Source: Trebouxia sp. TZW2008
Taxonomy: Eukaryota; Chlorophyta; Trebouxiophyceae; Trebouxiales; Trebouxiaceae
Assembly (NCBI GenBank): GCA_002118135.1
Contig: BDIU01000264.1
Coordinates: 186,001-250,000 of the forward strand
Direction of reading: 5' to 3'
DNA: 64,000 bases
Shown: positions 19,852 through 39,400 of the stretch, one piece after another
Layout: each line of letters begins with the position of its first letter
How positions within the stretch are numbered: position 1 is the stretch's first letter
The notes under the pieces: generated by a model
What the model was told of the DNA's origin: nothing
The model's input: only the letters and a program-made list of their open reading frames with translations
Databases searched by the model: none
Position numbers and translations under genes: made by a program

Positions 19852-22800
19852 CTATACCAACACTGGCTTGGGCAACAGACATGAGTATGTTGCATACTTG
19901 ACGCCTGGCGTCAGCACCACCACATACAGTTGGTCCAGCTTTGTGAATTCATTGTCAAGGCTGCCGTCTGACTTTGTGGGCAGCATGACTGACACCACCA
20001 CATCTGGGCTGTCTTCGCCGCAACCAATAGTAGCCTGCCGCTGTTTTTTCGCTTTGCCACCTTGCATCCCCTGCAGGTGCAGAATCTGGTTACACTTGCT
20101 TAATGCTGGCATCAGGTCATACCACAGTTATAGCCGTATGAGGAGATGTTCAAGTTGCAGGCCCTCCAGCTGCCACGCAGATGGTAGCAATGGCTACTGT
20201 GATCTTGACAGAGGCGCTATCCCTGTTCACGAATGCAGTTTGAGACACGTCACAAGAGTTTGTGGATGGCTCATTGATTGCAGTTGCTCTGAAGCCATGT
20301 TGCACATAGCTTAGGATTGTCAGCACATGTGTATTTTGCCATCCGTAGTGTAACTCCTGCAATGCATAGGCTGCGCAGCTAGCAAGCAAGTAATCTATAC
20401 TGCGAAGGTGCCCACCTGCATGCCTTCAACCGGAGGCAGGGCAATTGAGCCTGAGCCCCTCATAGAAGAGCCCATGCCACCAGCCAGGTACCTCTGCACA
20501 TGCTGTGTTGCTTGCACTGCAGTCGCCTCTTCAGCCTCGAAGTGAAACACCTCGGTGCACATGTTGGGGCTGTTCAAGCCGTCTAGGCCTGAGCTCTTCT
20601 GGCTTGCTGCTGCTGGAAGGGCCTTTTGCCAAGTGTCCTGCCCTGAGGCCAGCCTAGTGGGGCTTAAGCCCTGATCCCGTTGGTGAGGAGACAGCACATA
20701 AGGAGCCACATCCTGCATGATAAGTACACAATTTAGACGAGGCTTGTGCCATACTCACACAGAGTTAATGTTTGTGAGCATGCCTGCAGGTGTTGATTGC
20801 GGTCAGGCTGTATGCAGCAGCTGTTTTGAGAAGAGAAGCTTTGCTTAAACACAGCAAGCAAGAAAGGTAGCATCAACAGAACATGCAGCTATTGACTGTC
20901 TGCACATGCCAGAATTTGCACAGCAACAACACTTCCTTGGCAAGAAGGCAACATGTTCCATTACACCTCATCCTTGATCTACAATGTTAGCTTGTCAGGA
21001 ATGCGTTGGGCGCTAGACAGACAGAGGGACAGTAATGATGCTGAACTTGCCTTGAGGCCCTGCAGTGCTTGGCTCTCCACCTCCCTGTTGCTGGGCCTTA
21101 GCACAATGGACTTGGAGGGCTCCACGTGGGCTGCCTCCAACAGCCCTGACCACCAGCCCTGCCCTTCGTCCCTGCCAGCTTCTGCCATGGTTTCTGCCCT
21201 TGTCACCTCTAGCAGGGCTGTACTGTCTCCTTGCACAGCCCTTGTGCCTCTGTCTTTTGCTGTGTTGAGTAGCGCACTGTCGTCGCCGCTGCCCTCAGAC
21301 AAAGAGCCTGCCTGTGTGGAATGATGCGCTGAGCCAGATCTGTTGGTCACCAACATGAGCTGAGTTGCATTGCTGGCCGGCAGAGCAGCGGTGGCGTTCT
21401 GCTCCTCCAGTGCCATGAGCACCCTGCCACTGCCCAGAGGCTGATGCCCACCGCCAGCTTGTGAGGGCACAAGAGCAGTAGCAGCTGTGGAGATCTGGCC
21501 ACTGGGGTTGAGAGGCAAGCTTTGAAGGGCAGGACTGGGGCTGCTGAAAGGGCCCAAAGGCCCACAGAAGACCACAAAGGAGAACAGGGCCAGAAGCACT
21601 GTGCCTGCCCCTGCTGCTTGCTTTGCCCTCTTGCGTGATTTGACTGCTGGGACTGAGGCTGGCATGTGTGCTGGGTGCTGACTGGACTGCTGACTGGAGG
21701 TGACTGATGGTACATGTGATGGCCGGGAAGTTGGCATCTTCTGGATTGGGACCTGAACATACATCTAGAAATTTTCAGGAGGGCTTGATGCAAGTGTGTT
21801 GTTGCTGATTCAATTAGGCTGGAGCTTGTCAAGGCAATGACATGCAGGAGCTGCAGCATCAGCTTGTACGCATGCTGTTGGGCACTACAGACAAGGCCTG
21901 CATCTTGGCCTTTAAGGCCCATGGCTGAGAAAAGGGGTGGGGGCGATGGGGGCGAGCTGTGAATTTGCCCATGAGACAGCATCGACTGCATCCCTAACAG
22001 CATCACACGATGTTTGCAAGCCAGGCATACCTTGGGAGCAGGCACAAGCATAGGCGTGCCCATGTGGCCAAAACCAAAAGGGGGCATGGCTGAGGCTGGT
22101 GGGGGCGGCAGGGGGGTGCCCGTCTGGTGGCACACATTCACCAGCTGCTGCTTCAGGGTCATATTCTCAGCAGTGAGGCAGCCCACCAGCTGGTTCAGCT
22201 GGCAGTTGTGCTGCTTCAGCTGATTGCAGCGCTGCTCTACTTCCTCCAGCTGCATCCTCTTGCGCTGCCTGCTCTGATGAGCACTGTCACGATTTCGCTG
22301 CATGCGCGCCTGCGCAGTCATAATACAGCAATTTCTAGACTTGTCACGGTACAAGGAGCCTGATGTAAGCCTACATATGATAATGATGATGGAAGACAGT
22401 AGTCCAAGGCTGTTTACCCCTCAACACAGGAGTATTGCTGCGTCCAGCATGCTCATGTGTCATTGTCTGTCTACTCTGTAGCAATCTAACGGTGCAAGGG
22501 TTTTGCAGAGCAAAAGTTGGTGTTGGGACAGAAATACGGCCAGCCAGACTGCCCCAAGTCAGGAAGCTACTGCTTTTAATTCACCAAACACATCAGCAGA
22601 TGTTTTGTCTGAATGTGATGCCAAGCCTACTTGCACATGTCTGCTTATGGTGTAGTAAAAGAGCATCTAGTATTGACTATATGCCAATGCACAGAAGGCA
22701 CGTTTTACAGGTACCATGAGTGGCTTACCATGCGCTTCTGGTACTCTTCGTCTCCAGCTGCACTGTTGCCACTGCTGAGCTCCTGAGCCAGCTCGCCTGG

Positions 22801-24341
22801 CCCTGCTTCAGTGTTGCTGCTGACACCCGCTGCAGGTGCACCAGTGGCGCCATGAACATCAGCCAAAGGCACACCAGCATTGCTGCTGATGCTGTTTGAA
22901 GGTGCTCCAGCAATGTCCCTAATGCTAGCAGGGGTCGCACCACTCTTGCTGCTGGCGCCACTTGAAGGTATGGCCCTGTTGCTGCTTACACCTGCTGCAG
23001 GTGCATCAGTGTTGTCGCTGACACCAGTTGAAGGCAACCCAGCATTGCTGCTGACACCAGTGTTGTCCCTAATGCTAGCAGACAGCGCCCCACTGTTGCT
23101 GCTGATGCCAAGGGATCCCTCACATGAATCAGCTGGCTGTGGTTCACCAGCAGCAGCCTGCTGCTGAGAGCCTGCTACCGGTGTTGCTGTGGCTGTGGCA
23201 TTGGGTGCTTCTGCATCACGGCTGCGCTTCTTCTTGGCATTTGCCTGCTTCCTGACCGCCAGCTTGTTAGCCACTGTAGACTTGTTGGCGCCATGCTGTG
23301 TCTTGGTTTGCTGTGCCTGCTGAGCCTGATGTGCCTGCTGCGCGTGCTGTGCAAGGTGTGCCTGATTGCCACTGTACCCGACAGCTTCAGCCACTTGTGC
23401 AGCAGTCATGCCAACTAGGCTTGGCAAGGCAAAGTCATCTGGACTTGAAAGCTGAGCTTGACTTGGCTCCTTCCCAGCGCTCGCTTGTGCTGGCTCAAAA
23501 CTTGATACAGCTGATGGGTGCTGCTGAGTGCGATGCTCAGATTGAGCACCACTTGCAGGCTGAGGCTGAGTCAAAGGACTGGACTCGCCTGAGCTCACTT
23601 GCGCAGCAGCTGTTGACAGCTGACCTTCTGAAGCACCTGACTCTGTCTGCAGCTCAGCACCAGAGACTGTCAGGCCGGAGCTGTGAAGATTGCTGCCCTG
23701 CTGGCTTTGTGGAATGGTCTTGCTTGATTGGCAGAATGACTCTAAGCCTGCATTGTTCAGCTGCTGCAATCCCGAGAACATGTCTGAGTCCTCCTGTCTT
23801 GGAGGCCAGTCAGCCAGCAGATCATCCAGGGATGGCAGGCATAAGTCCTCTGTGCTGAGGCTGTTTCTGCTGTGCTGTGGGTTGTCCAAAGAAAGCAGCC
23901 TGCAAAGGAGAAGGCATTGCTTGCACACGAGAAGTTTCAGCTTGTGAATAACTCTCAAGTCAGCATCATGGCGGTCAAAACATTAAAAAATGCAGCTCAA
24001 ACAACATGCTACCCTCCAATTTCTCCTATGAAGCAGTGCGTGCTACAATACAGAGTGTCGAGGTCAACGAACCTGGCTGAACCAAGAGAGTCTGCAACTT
24101 CGTCATGAGCCAAGCCGAGACGAGCCTGAGGCGAAGCAGTCTGATCCGGCAGGTCCCCAAGCTGCACATTGTGGCACAAAATTAGAGCAAGATCACACTG
24201 CTGCTCAGCAACGGACACCTGCAGAACAAGGGCTACCTGCAAGTCGGTCAGCATGTCATCCGCATGCCCGTCTAAGTACAACGACACCCAATCATCTGGC
24301 CCTTCCAGAGACTTGAGGTCTGTGCTGTGCGTGTCAGCCAT
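19852..24341 (-). CDS. Membrane-tethered bZIP transcription factor (bZIP17/28 type)
   Basis: Six exons: 24341-24073, 23899-22729, 22309-22031, 21752-21051, 20712-20416, 20070-19852. Phases match, giving 978 residues. An acidic N-terminal activation-like region (LPSLDDLLADW, EDSDMFSG) is followed by a Gln/Ala/Ser-rich region with degenerate repeats of the type GVSSN/SIRDN (residues about 370-465). The bZIP follows: the basic part begins at residue 481 (ARMQRNRDSAHQSRQRKRM), then leucine-zipper heptads. One transmembrane helix lies at about 621-641 (GTVLLALFSFVVFCGPLGP). The lumenal C-terminus ends in VVVLTPGVKYATYSCLLP, a hallmark of bZIP17/28 relatives. These factors sit in the ER and are released by site-1/site-2 proteases during ER stress to switch on chaperone genes. 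GRVLM just after the helix is a possible site-1 cleavage site (inference). Intron 4 has a GC donor (AAG|GCAAGT). Confidence 0.87.
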
Positions 24342-25796
24342 TCTGTGCTGCACTCAAGATTCAAACCCGTGTTCACGCGAGACAAAATGACACCGCCAGC
24401 ATAGTGTCGCATCAGCGTGTCAGTAGCAGCAGTACGACGTGCACTAATCAAGCAGGTAGCGATAGCTCAGGCAACAGCTTGAGAAGAGATCCTCGTACCG
24501 GAAGCTGCTTGACTCCAAGCAGGGAGATGAAACGGTGCTCTCGACGAGGAGCATGATGGCAAGGCCACAAAGCAGCACCTGTGCTGAGCGTTCTTGAGGA
24601 GCGTCATCTGATCAAGATCAGTCTAGGAACCGAAGACACAGCGTTCGCGTTTGCTCGAACCATTTGAGCTTCGCCCGCTGCAGCAAGGTCAGTGCCAGGT
24701 GTCCTTCTGATCGAGATGGCCGGGGGCTCTGGTCTCTTGGCTGGATCGGCATTTTTCATCGGTCTCGAGATAGTGTTCTGGTTCGGCATTCAGTTCTTTG
24801 GAGGCAGGGGTGGCAAAGGGTGAACATAAGTTCTGAAGCAGTTCCTGTAAAACAGCTCCCTGGTCAACTGACACCGACTGAGTTTCTGGTGCAGGCTGAC
24901 CCACACTCTTTTTGCCACTGCTGTGTTCTGCGCGTGGACGATGTAAGTAGCTGATCATGCTGTTGGTACCTCTGACATGCGATTTGATTGTATGAGGCAT
25001 CAGCGGTACAAGCTTGCAAGCTGCACTGCAGGTGGGCATTTGTGTACATGGCACAGATGAACCCGCTAGTCACCCCTCAGTTGCAAGCGTGACCGCTGTG
25101 GATGCTGAGTCTTTCAAGATGTCCTCAGCACCCAGCCAGTTGCAGTGGTAGAGCAGCCCATAGGCAGCATGGAAATACACGACACAGTCTGATACAAGCT
25201 TGGGTTACAGCTGCAGGCCGTGATGCGCACACGACTAACGTACTATGCCATAGTACATGCTTCATGGTGCAAACTGTGTCAGCTTTCTATATTCAGCGCA
25301 AACTTGAACATCATTTGCAGCTCCTTATGGCTTTGATCAGTGACCAGCCATACATGATGCTGAAAGTTAATGTGAGAATACATCTTGGGAGCTTGTGGAA
25401 ATGTGTATGGTTTTATGCAAGCATTTAAAGATTGTCGTTGCAGCATGTGAAGAGTGATTTATCTTTCGTTCTGCTCTGGAGCAATCATTTAGGCAGCAAT
25501 GTGCAGAACCCAGTGTCACTGGAATGATTTCCATTGGTACAGTACAGGCACCTAAAACGGTCACTGGTACCAAATAGTCATTCGTGTCGGTCTGCAAGCA
25601 TCTTGCAGTCAATTTGCGAGGGATGCATTCAAAGCATCCAGCCACCGCAGTGCACATCAAAAACAAAACAAAAGGCAGCAGCAGGGAGCATAAAGTGACG
25701 CATAAGGCAAGCCTGCTTGTTCAACTAATTGATTGCTTGCCAAGCTACTTTGAACACTCGAGACGCAAGCGCACAGCTAGCAAACTTTGATTTTGA
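24342..25796. other. Intergenic region between bZIP and FtsH2 genes
   Basis: It should hold the bZIP promoter and the FtsH2 3' UTR. No gene recognised. Small open frames at 24600-25070 are on both strands and lack splice support. GC and CpG rise at 24360-24800, consistent with a promoter. Confidence 0.4.
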
Positions 25797-33124
<7,328 letters not shown>

Positions 33125-33421
33125 GGAGACCTTCCCACGTCAATAGTTTCTCGAAATGAAATGAGTCTGGTGTAGCAAATGTGTTTGAGGCTACAAGAAT
33201 GTCGCAGTCTGGATTTCGCTTACAACCAAAGGGCTGCTGCGAAATCCGACAATTCGCCATATCTTGGCTCTCGCGCTGCCACGTCACTGCAAAGACGATC
33301 GAAGCGGTTACTAAGATAGGTCAAAAGAGTCAAGTTAGAATGTTCGTAGTCTCGTGAGGCCACATTAAGACAGCTCAGTGGATTTGCGGGGCGGAGGCGG
33401 GAGCCGGCAAGTCTCACTACA
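33125..33421. promoter_or_regulatory. Compact bidirectional promoter, FtsH2 / CFAP92-like
   Basis: The two start codons are only 297 bp apart and point away from each other, so both promoters and 5' UTRs must share this CpG-richer interval. No TATA box is obvious. Confidence 0.55.
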
Positions 33422-36400
33422 ATGGAGGTCGCTGGCGGAGCACACACAGTTCAATTGAGGTCTCAAGGCCAGTTACAGGCAGCCCACCGACCCTTGCTCC
33501 AATGTTGAAGCTAGTCCTACTGTTTGCAGGTTGTCTCTGCTTGCGGTGCTGAAGCCACCGCCTCTGTCCTCCTCAAGTCCCTCTGCGGAAAAGGCAGATG
33601 AAGGCGTTGCTACAGATGCCGCCATCAATAAGGCTGCAGAGTCTATCACGGAACAAAAGGTGCAGCTTTCATACGTCCTGCCAAACGGTGAAATGGTTAC
33701 ACCACAGCCAGTCATTGGCATCACAGAAGCAGCCACTGCAGAGCGTGCAGCCAGTTCACAAAGCATCACATGGTCGTCCTCACACACGCTCTCCGTCACT
33801 GAGGGACTGGTGCGTGACTTGGCATCCAGCAATGCAGCCCTGCCGCTTACCATCACTACAGCCAGCCGCATGGTTGCAAAGCCATCAGAAGCTGTTGTTG
33901 CACCTCCCACTACAGCAAAGCCTGCAGCTAAGCCAGGCAAAGCCCCAGTACCAGAAGAGATCCCTTGGCAGGCAGAACAGAAGCATGTTGCAGCACTAGA
34001 CTTGGCGCCTCTGCTGGTTGGTGACAAGGAGATTGCTTGTGCGTGGCCACAGAAAGGACTGGCAATGCCAGCTGCCTTTCAAGCCTATGAGTCAGTCCAG
34101 ATGCTAATTCAGGTGTGCAGCATTGCTGATGGCAAATTTAAGTCAAGCATAACGTTGCCAGATGAAGCTGTTGAGCATCTGGCTTAGCCTTGCACTTGCA
34201 GCTGTCACAAAAGCTGGCTGGCTGGTTGACAATTGCCTCAAAGATGTTGATTGTCTTAAGCATGCATATGAACAGAAATCACTTTTGTGGGCTGCTGGCA
34301 AGGTTGTCTTGCATTGCAGCGCAGCGCAGTGTGCAGCGCAAGATTGGTCTTCAACATGCATATCAACCATTCAAACATCACTTGCAATTACAAGCCACTG
34401 ACTCGACAGTGCACAAATCCAGAATGCATTGCTATCTGTGCTCATCACATCAAACGTGGCCGTGCTCAGGCACCCCAGACAAGCAAGGCGACTTCACAGG
34501 CGCTGAGCCTTACAACAGCTGAATGTCATCTGTGCAAGCAATGGCAGTGATGTTGTGACAGGTTCTTTACTGCTCCCGTCTCTCCGGCTGTGCTGTCGCC
34601 TGCAGAAGTCAAAGCAAGTGTGGCCAAAGCGCTCTGCCCATGATCTGATTTTGTCTGTAAAACAATGGCAGTGCTGCTGTGACAGGTCTTCACTGCTCCT
34701 GCCCCTCCGGCTGTGCTGTCACCTGCAGAAGTCAAAGCAGCAGCAGCCAAAGCCAAAGCAGACCCCAAGGCAGCCGCTGCAGCAGCTGAGGCGGCCGCTG
34801 CTCTGGCAGCTGTGCCTCCTGAGCCCTGCTCACTGCTCAGCCCTGCTTTGGCTGCTCAGCTCAACCCCATGATCTTTACACCTTGCAAGGTATGGTCCTG
34901 ATGAGTCGCAAGTCGACTGTACAGCTCAACCCCGCGATCTTCGCACCTTGCAAGATATGATCCTCAACCTACGTTTCTGTGTTGTTTTCTGGCTGCCTGA
35001 TTCACTTTACAAGTGTCAAAACTGGCAACATGTTTCTGTCACTGACGCCATGCTCACTACTCAGCGCTGCTTTGGCTGCTCAACTCAACCCTGTGATGTT
35101 TACACCCCGCAAGGTATAGTTCTGAGCCGTCCTGACTGATTCCTTAGAACTTGGGTACAATCAAACTCTGTGGTAATCACTTCTTGCAGTATGTTTCTGT
35201 CAGCAGGCATATCCTTGCTGCAATAAGTTTCTAACAGCAAGTGTCATGCTTGCTGCAATATGTTTCTGTCAGCAGGCGGCATGACACTGTAGACTGCTAC
35301 ATAGCGTGCTCAGCACAGTCCTGTGAGTTTAGTTTTGCTTGTCATTGCCTACGTTACCATGAGTGAGTTGCTTCACTCATGCACGGCTGCTTCATGCATG
35401 TTCTCTCTGGTGCAAACCTGCAGCACGACAGAGACTGTCGCTAGATATCATTTCGGTCTTTTATGATCTGTGTTCTGTGTTATTTTGCACTGATGCCCAT
35501 CTCCACAGTAGCCTGCTACTTTGCAGCACCACCCACATTCTCTAATGATGCTCTATGGAAGTTTTGAAAGAGAGTCCTGGGGCCCTGCACAGTGACTTTG
35601 CTCTGTAATGACTGCTTTGGCAACCAAGAAAGTTGTCCATACTCAGAATCATAGCTGCAGTCAGAATGCAGTGCTTGGTTCCTGATTGCGCTGTCCTTAC
35701 ATTGAGAATGTCCTGACATTGAGTGTCCTTACCCAGATAAGTTACCGCGTGAGAGTGAAATATGAGGCTGAGTGGACCCATCACATCGCAGGTAACCAGG
35801 GTGCCTGACGCCCCAGGCACAAAGGACCAGCTGGACTGCCTGTGTCACCCAGTCTCCCTGTCTTACAGACTACCTTTGCAACCACATCCTACCAGAACAG
35901 CAGCGCAGGTGCCTCCTAATTATGACAGCTCAAGTGCATATGCTACTTCTGACCAACATGATAATGACAGAAAACGTCTGCCAAAAATCTGCATTGCAAT
36001 TGGTTGCATGCAATTGCCTTGGTTCTGTTTTGCATGGCATCACATCCTGAACCCTGCTTTTGCTTGTTTGTGCCCTGTGACGCAAATCGCGAGCGAATGT
36101 ACGCCTCAGATGGTGAGTTGAGTGGATCTGAGGGTGTCTGCAGCTGAGATTGTGCTGAAGCTGTCTGTGCTGTCTGTTGCGCTGCTGTTGTCGGTCACGT
36201 GCGACAGTGCACCGGCAGTAATATCCCTGCTTTTGCTTACTTTTGACAATTGCCAGCGCCTCTTTGAAGGTTTACATCAGGACTGAGCTTGTAAAGGATC
36301 TTTTGGTGCTCAAATTGCAGGCTGGGGTATGCTCCTTGGTTGCTATGCCCACACCGGCATGCTAGAATCATGGTCAGGCACCTGCATAGATACCCTGTTT

Positions 36401-39400
36401 CACAAGGGCTGGTGCAGCATGCAGGTGACAGCATGGCAGGACAGCAGCAATGCCATGAGTGTACGCAAGCTGCTGTTCACTGGCTCCTCAGTCTTGCTGG
36501 CAGGCACAATGAGTGTGGATGACTTCCTGCTGGCCTGCAGAGAGCAACCTGTCCTATTTGAGGTGGGCTACCACTCTGAGCTTTGTAGTTTATATTTGGC
36601 CCTGAGACATTGCGCACGCAAGCTGTATGCTGAAGGAAGATATAAAACAACATTGTTTTGTCTGACTTTCGCATGTTGAACATCAGCCGTCCTTATCGCG
36701 ACGCTCAGAACAAGCTGTCCTGGCGGGACAGGACTTTGGCCACACACATCTAGCACATGTGCTGGAAAGTGTAACCTTTTATTACTGTTATCAAGCTGTA
36801 TGCCATTGCAAGTGATTAATAAGTGTTGAGCTTGCATTGGCTCAATAGCAGCTTTTGACACAAGTGACAGCTGATAATATCCAAGCTCTTTGACTACTGC
36901 CCGTCCTGTCGCACATCGCTCTCTGTTGGGAGCTTCCTGTGGCACAGTTGAAATGAAGTTGTTTATCGAATACATTTTGTGTTCCCACCACATTCTGTAG
37001 CTGTTTGGCCACAGGTACATGACAGGGATGCCCTGCCCCAGCCACAATTTGTGGCACCAGTCTTGGAGGCACCAAAAGCTGCTGAACCGGTGGCAACAGG
37101 CTCTCTGAAGCTGCCCAAATCCCCAGGCAAGGCACCACCGCCCAAGGCCAAGGCCCCAGCTGTGGTAGCAGTCAAGAAGCAGTCGGCTGCACAAAGTGAT
37201 AGCACTGATGCCACTGATGCTGAGCCTGCAACAGAGTAAAGCCTTACCTCTGTGATACTCCTGTTTACCTTCATGTTGTCCCCTGTGGTACCCCTGTGTT
37301 ACCTCTGTGTTACCCCTGTGATATCTCGGTGTTACCTCTGTGTTACCCGTGTGTTTCATCTATGTCAACCCTGTGGTACCCTTGTGTTACCTCTGTACCA
37401 TCCCTGTGTTCCCCCTGTGTTCCCTGGTTTCACCTCTATGTTACCCCTGTGTTACCCCTGTGTCACCTCTATGTTACCCCTGTGGTACCCCTTTGTTGCT
37501 TTGTGTTACCCCTGCGTTACCCCTGTGCTACCCCTGTGTTACCTCTATGTTACCCCTATGTTACCCCTGTGGTATCCCTGTGTTACTCTGTGGTACCCCT
37601 GTGTTACCTCGGCCTGTCAGTCTACTGATACTGTTTTTAGGTATGCGCATTGCTGCAAGCGCTCGTAGTACTGCCGAACCCAAAGCCCGTCTCTGAGTCA
37701 GCCAAAGAGCTTACTAGCTGCAGTGCTTCAAGCACCTGATTGTGTTGTGTGCTCGATGCAACAGACCTTTTTGCATTTGCTGTTCTGCGCTGAGATTCAG
37801 CATTGCAGTTGCATGCGACAAGACCCTATAAGCTGACTTGAATGACACACGCATCATTGCTACCATGCAGGCTGCTGCTGCAAATGAAGCTCAGCTGCTA
37901 CAGCCTTGCGAATCATGCGACTGCCTGTAGCAGTAACAGCCTGCTCATGCAGTCCTGATTCATTCATTCATTCATTCATTCATTCATTCATTCATTCAAA
38001 ACATGGGCTAGGCAGGCTCAGCAGGCCCGACTAGGTACAGAAGCAATCAATTGTCTCCAACCAGTTCGATCATGTGCTAAGCTAACCCAAGTTTATTGGA
38101 CATGAAGGGCGGAGAGGTCCTTGTACTGTTATCATGCAGCTTATTCCAGGTTTGCTTGCTGTGCAGATATGTGTGCGGGATTGCCAAGTGCTCTCTAGCC
38201 GGCCTAGCTAACGGCGCACAGCACCTGGAGGTTCGGGCCAACGTATTGCCCTATAGCTCAGTGAGGGGAGCAGCTGGCCTGGAATGGAACACGCGCCCTG
38301 GCAGGTACATGGAGGTATGCGTACGCAAGCTTGTTCATTATTGATGTGCCTGTTTGTCCATTCGCTTTGGGTCTGACTCAGGACAATGCTGATGTGTGAA
38401 TGGCTGTGTAGCATCAGCACTTAATAGTAACAATAAATCATAATTTCGTATTCCAGCATCTACTGCTAGGTATGTGTGGCACAAGTCCTATCTCGCCAGG
38501 CAGGCTTGTCTTGAGCGTCGCGATATGGACGCATGATGTTCAACTGTTGAAAGTCAGACAAAACAACGTCATTCCAGATCTTCCTTGGATCACCTGGAGG
38601 ATTTGGTCCCTTGACTTGACCAAACAACATGACCTTAGGACATCAGCACATCTTGAAGGCAAAGCCTAGGATGACATTGAGCTTTCATGCACAAAAGACA
38701 AAGTCCAGTCCCCATGTAAAGTAGTGCATGATTGCTTGCCAGCCTTTCAAGAGGGTTGTACTCACCAGCAAAATCAGTGGGTCTGACCACAACTGTATAG
38801 ATTTGGCTCATGGCTTGGCAATGAGAATAGGCTACAGACATAGGGCTTCAACCAACTACTCAACAATCAGCACTGTCATGCTCAACACCAGCAACCAAAT
38901 GATTTGTTACATCATGCTCTGCTTCACAAGTTGCCAGCGTGTGCAAGCTTTCGAGTCTTGTGTAAAGCTTCTTGCAATGATCTTCTGTCAAATGTCCCTT
39001 CCCTTCCCTTCCCTTCCCTTCCCTTCCCTTCCCTTCCCTTCCCTTCCCTTCCCTTCCCCAAAGAATCTGTCCAGAACACAACACACCATCCTGTTCCAAG
39101 AGCCTGTCCAAAACAGACTGTTGATTCCAGCATGGGTAGTGCAGGCTGGCACAACATTCAAGCTCATCGTGCGCAGCTGCTGATCCCTGACAAGGACTTT
39201 AGCAAGTCAGCAGGCCTTAGCACTCGGGCCTTTTGGCAGAGCAGTCTTGCTGTTGAAGCACACAAATCATTGTGGTTCTTGTCTGTTCTCCTTCTGATGA
39301 TCTGGTCGCAGCAACAGGCAAAGAATGCAAGACAGACTGTTGATTCCAGCATGTGTAGTGCAGGCTGGCACAACATTCAAGCTCATTGTGCGCAGCTGTC

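Noticed and set aside
24604..25073. Minus frames upstream of the bZIP gene
   Set aside because: Short, overlapping, no motif, and located in a likely promoter region.
37252..37696. Plus frames of 110-138 codons rich in Pro/Leu/Cys
   Set aside because: They arise from a short-unit minisatellite inside a CFAP92 intron.
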